Assembly: GCA_023430325.1 (NCBI GenBank) | Contig: JAEZAU010000133.1 | Location: 1 to 5,563 of the forward strand | Reading direction: 5' to 3' | Source: Bacteroidota bacterium | GTDB lineage: Bacteria; Bacteroidota; Bacteroidia; Flavobacteriales_F; PHOS-HE28 | DNA: 5,563 nucleotides | Shown: piece after piece, positions 5,538 through 5,563 of the stretch | How the letters are laid out: every line of letters starts with the position of its first letter | Numbering within the stretch: the stretch's first letter is position 1 | Notes under the pieces: generated by a model | What the model was told of the DNA's origin: nothing | Databases searched by the model: none | What the model saw: only the letters and a program-made list of their open reading frames with translations | Translations under genes and position numbers: made by a program

Positions 5538-5563
5538 GGTTGAAGGTTGAAGGCTGGAGGCTG
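5538..5563 (+). repeat. Heptad tandem repeat after yidC, cut by the window edge
   Basis: Two exact GGTTGAA units (5538-5544, 5545-5551) are followed by GGCTGGA (5552-5558) and a truncated GGCTG (5559-5563). The array starts 12 bases after the yidC stop codon and runs off the end of the window, so its full length and copy number cannot be seen. It lies outside any recognised gene. Confidence 0.6.

Overview
The window looks like chromosomal DNA from a member of the Bacteroidota, probably a Flavobacteriales-like lineage with moderate to high GC. Four things point there: promoter boxes of the TAnnTTTG type, no strong Shine-Dalgarno sequences, small outer-membrane beta-barrel proteins of Bacteroidota type, and a YidC with a long periplasmic domain and a lysine where most bacteria have the groove arginine. 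The assignment is inferred from these traits, not from a database search.

Left part (1-1432, minus strand): two complete genes for small secreted beta-barrel proteins, 184 and 198 aa. Each has its own TAnnTTTG promoter about 25 bases before the ATG and its own strong intrinsic terminator, so they look like separate single-gene units. At the extreme left edge the first ten codons of a possible third minus-strand gene with a signal-peptide-like start are visible.

Middle and right (1433-5563, plus strand): a 228-base divergent intergenic region with an imperfect 20-bp direct repeat leads into pyrG (CTP synthase, apparently complete and catalytically intact). A 341-base gap follows, then yidC (membrane protein insertase, complete). 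pyrG makes CTP for RNA, DNA and phospholipid synthesis. YidC inserts and folds inner-membrane proteins. Both are core housekeeping functions. yidC has its own promoter-like box, so it need not depend on pyrG transcription. The window ends in a heptad tandem repeat just after yidC.

The least explained part is the pyrG-yidC gap. It holds two copies of the same structured sequence family in opposite orientations (about 83 and 120 bases). They share a core and can form similar stems, including one compensatory base-pair change and a hairpin of variable length at the same place. This is the best candidate for something undescribed. I see no defence system, mobile-element gene, CRISPR array, tRNA or rRNA here.
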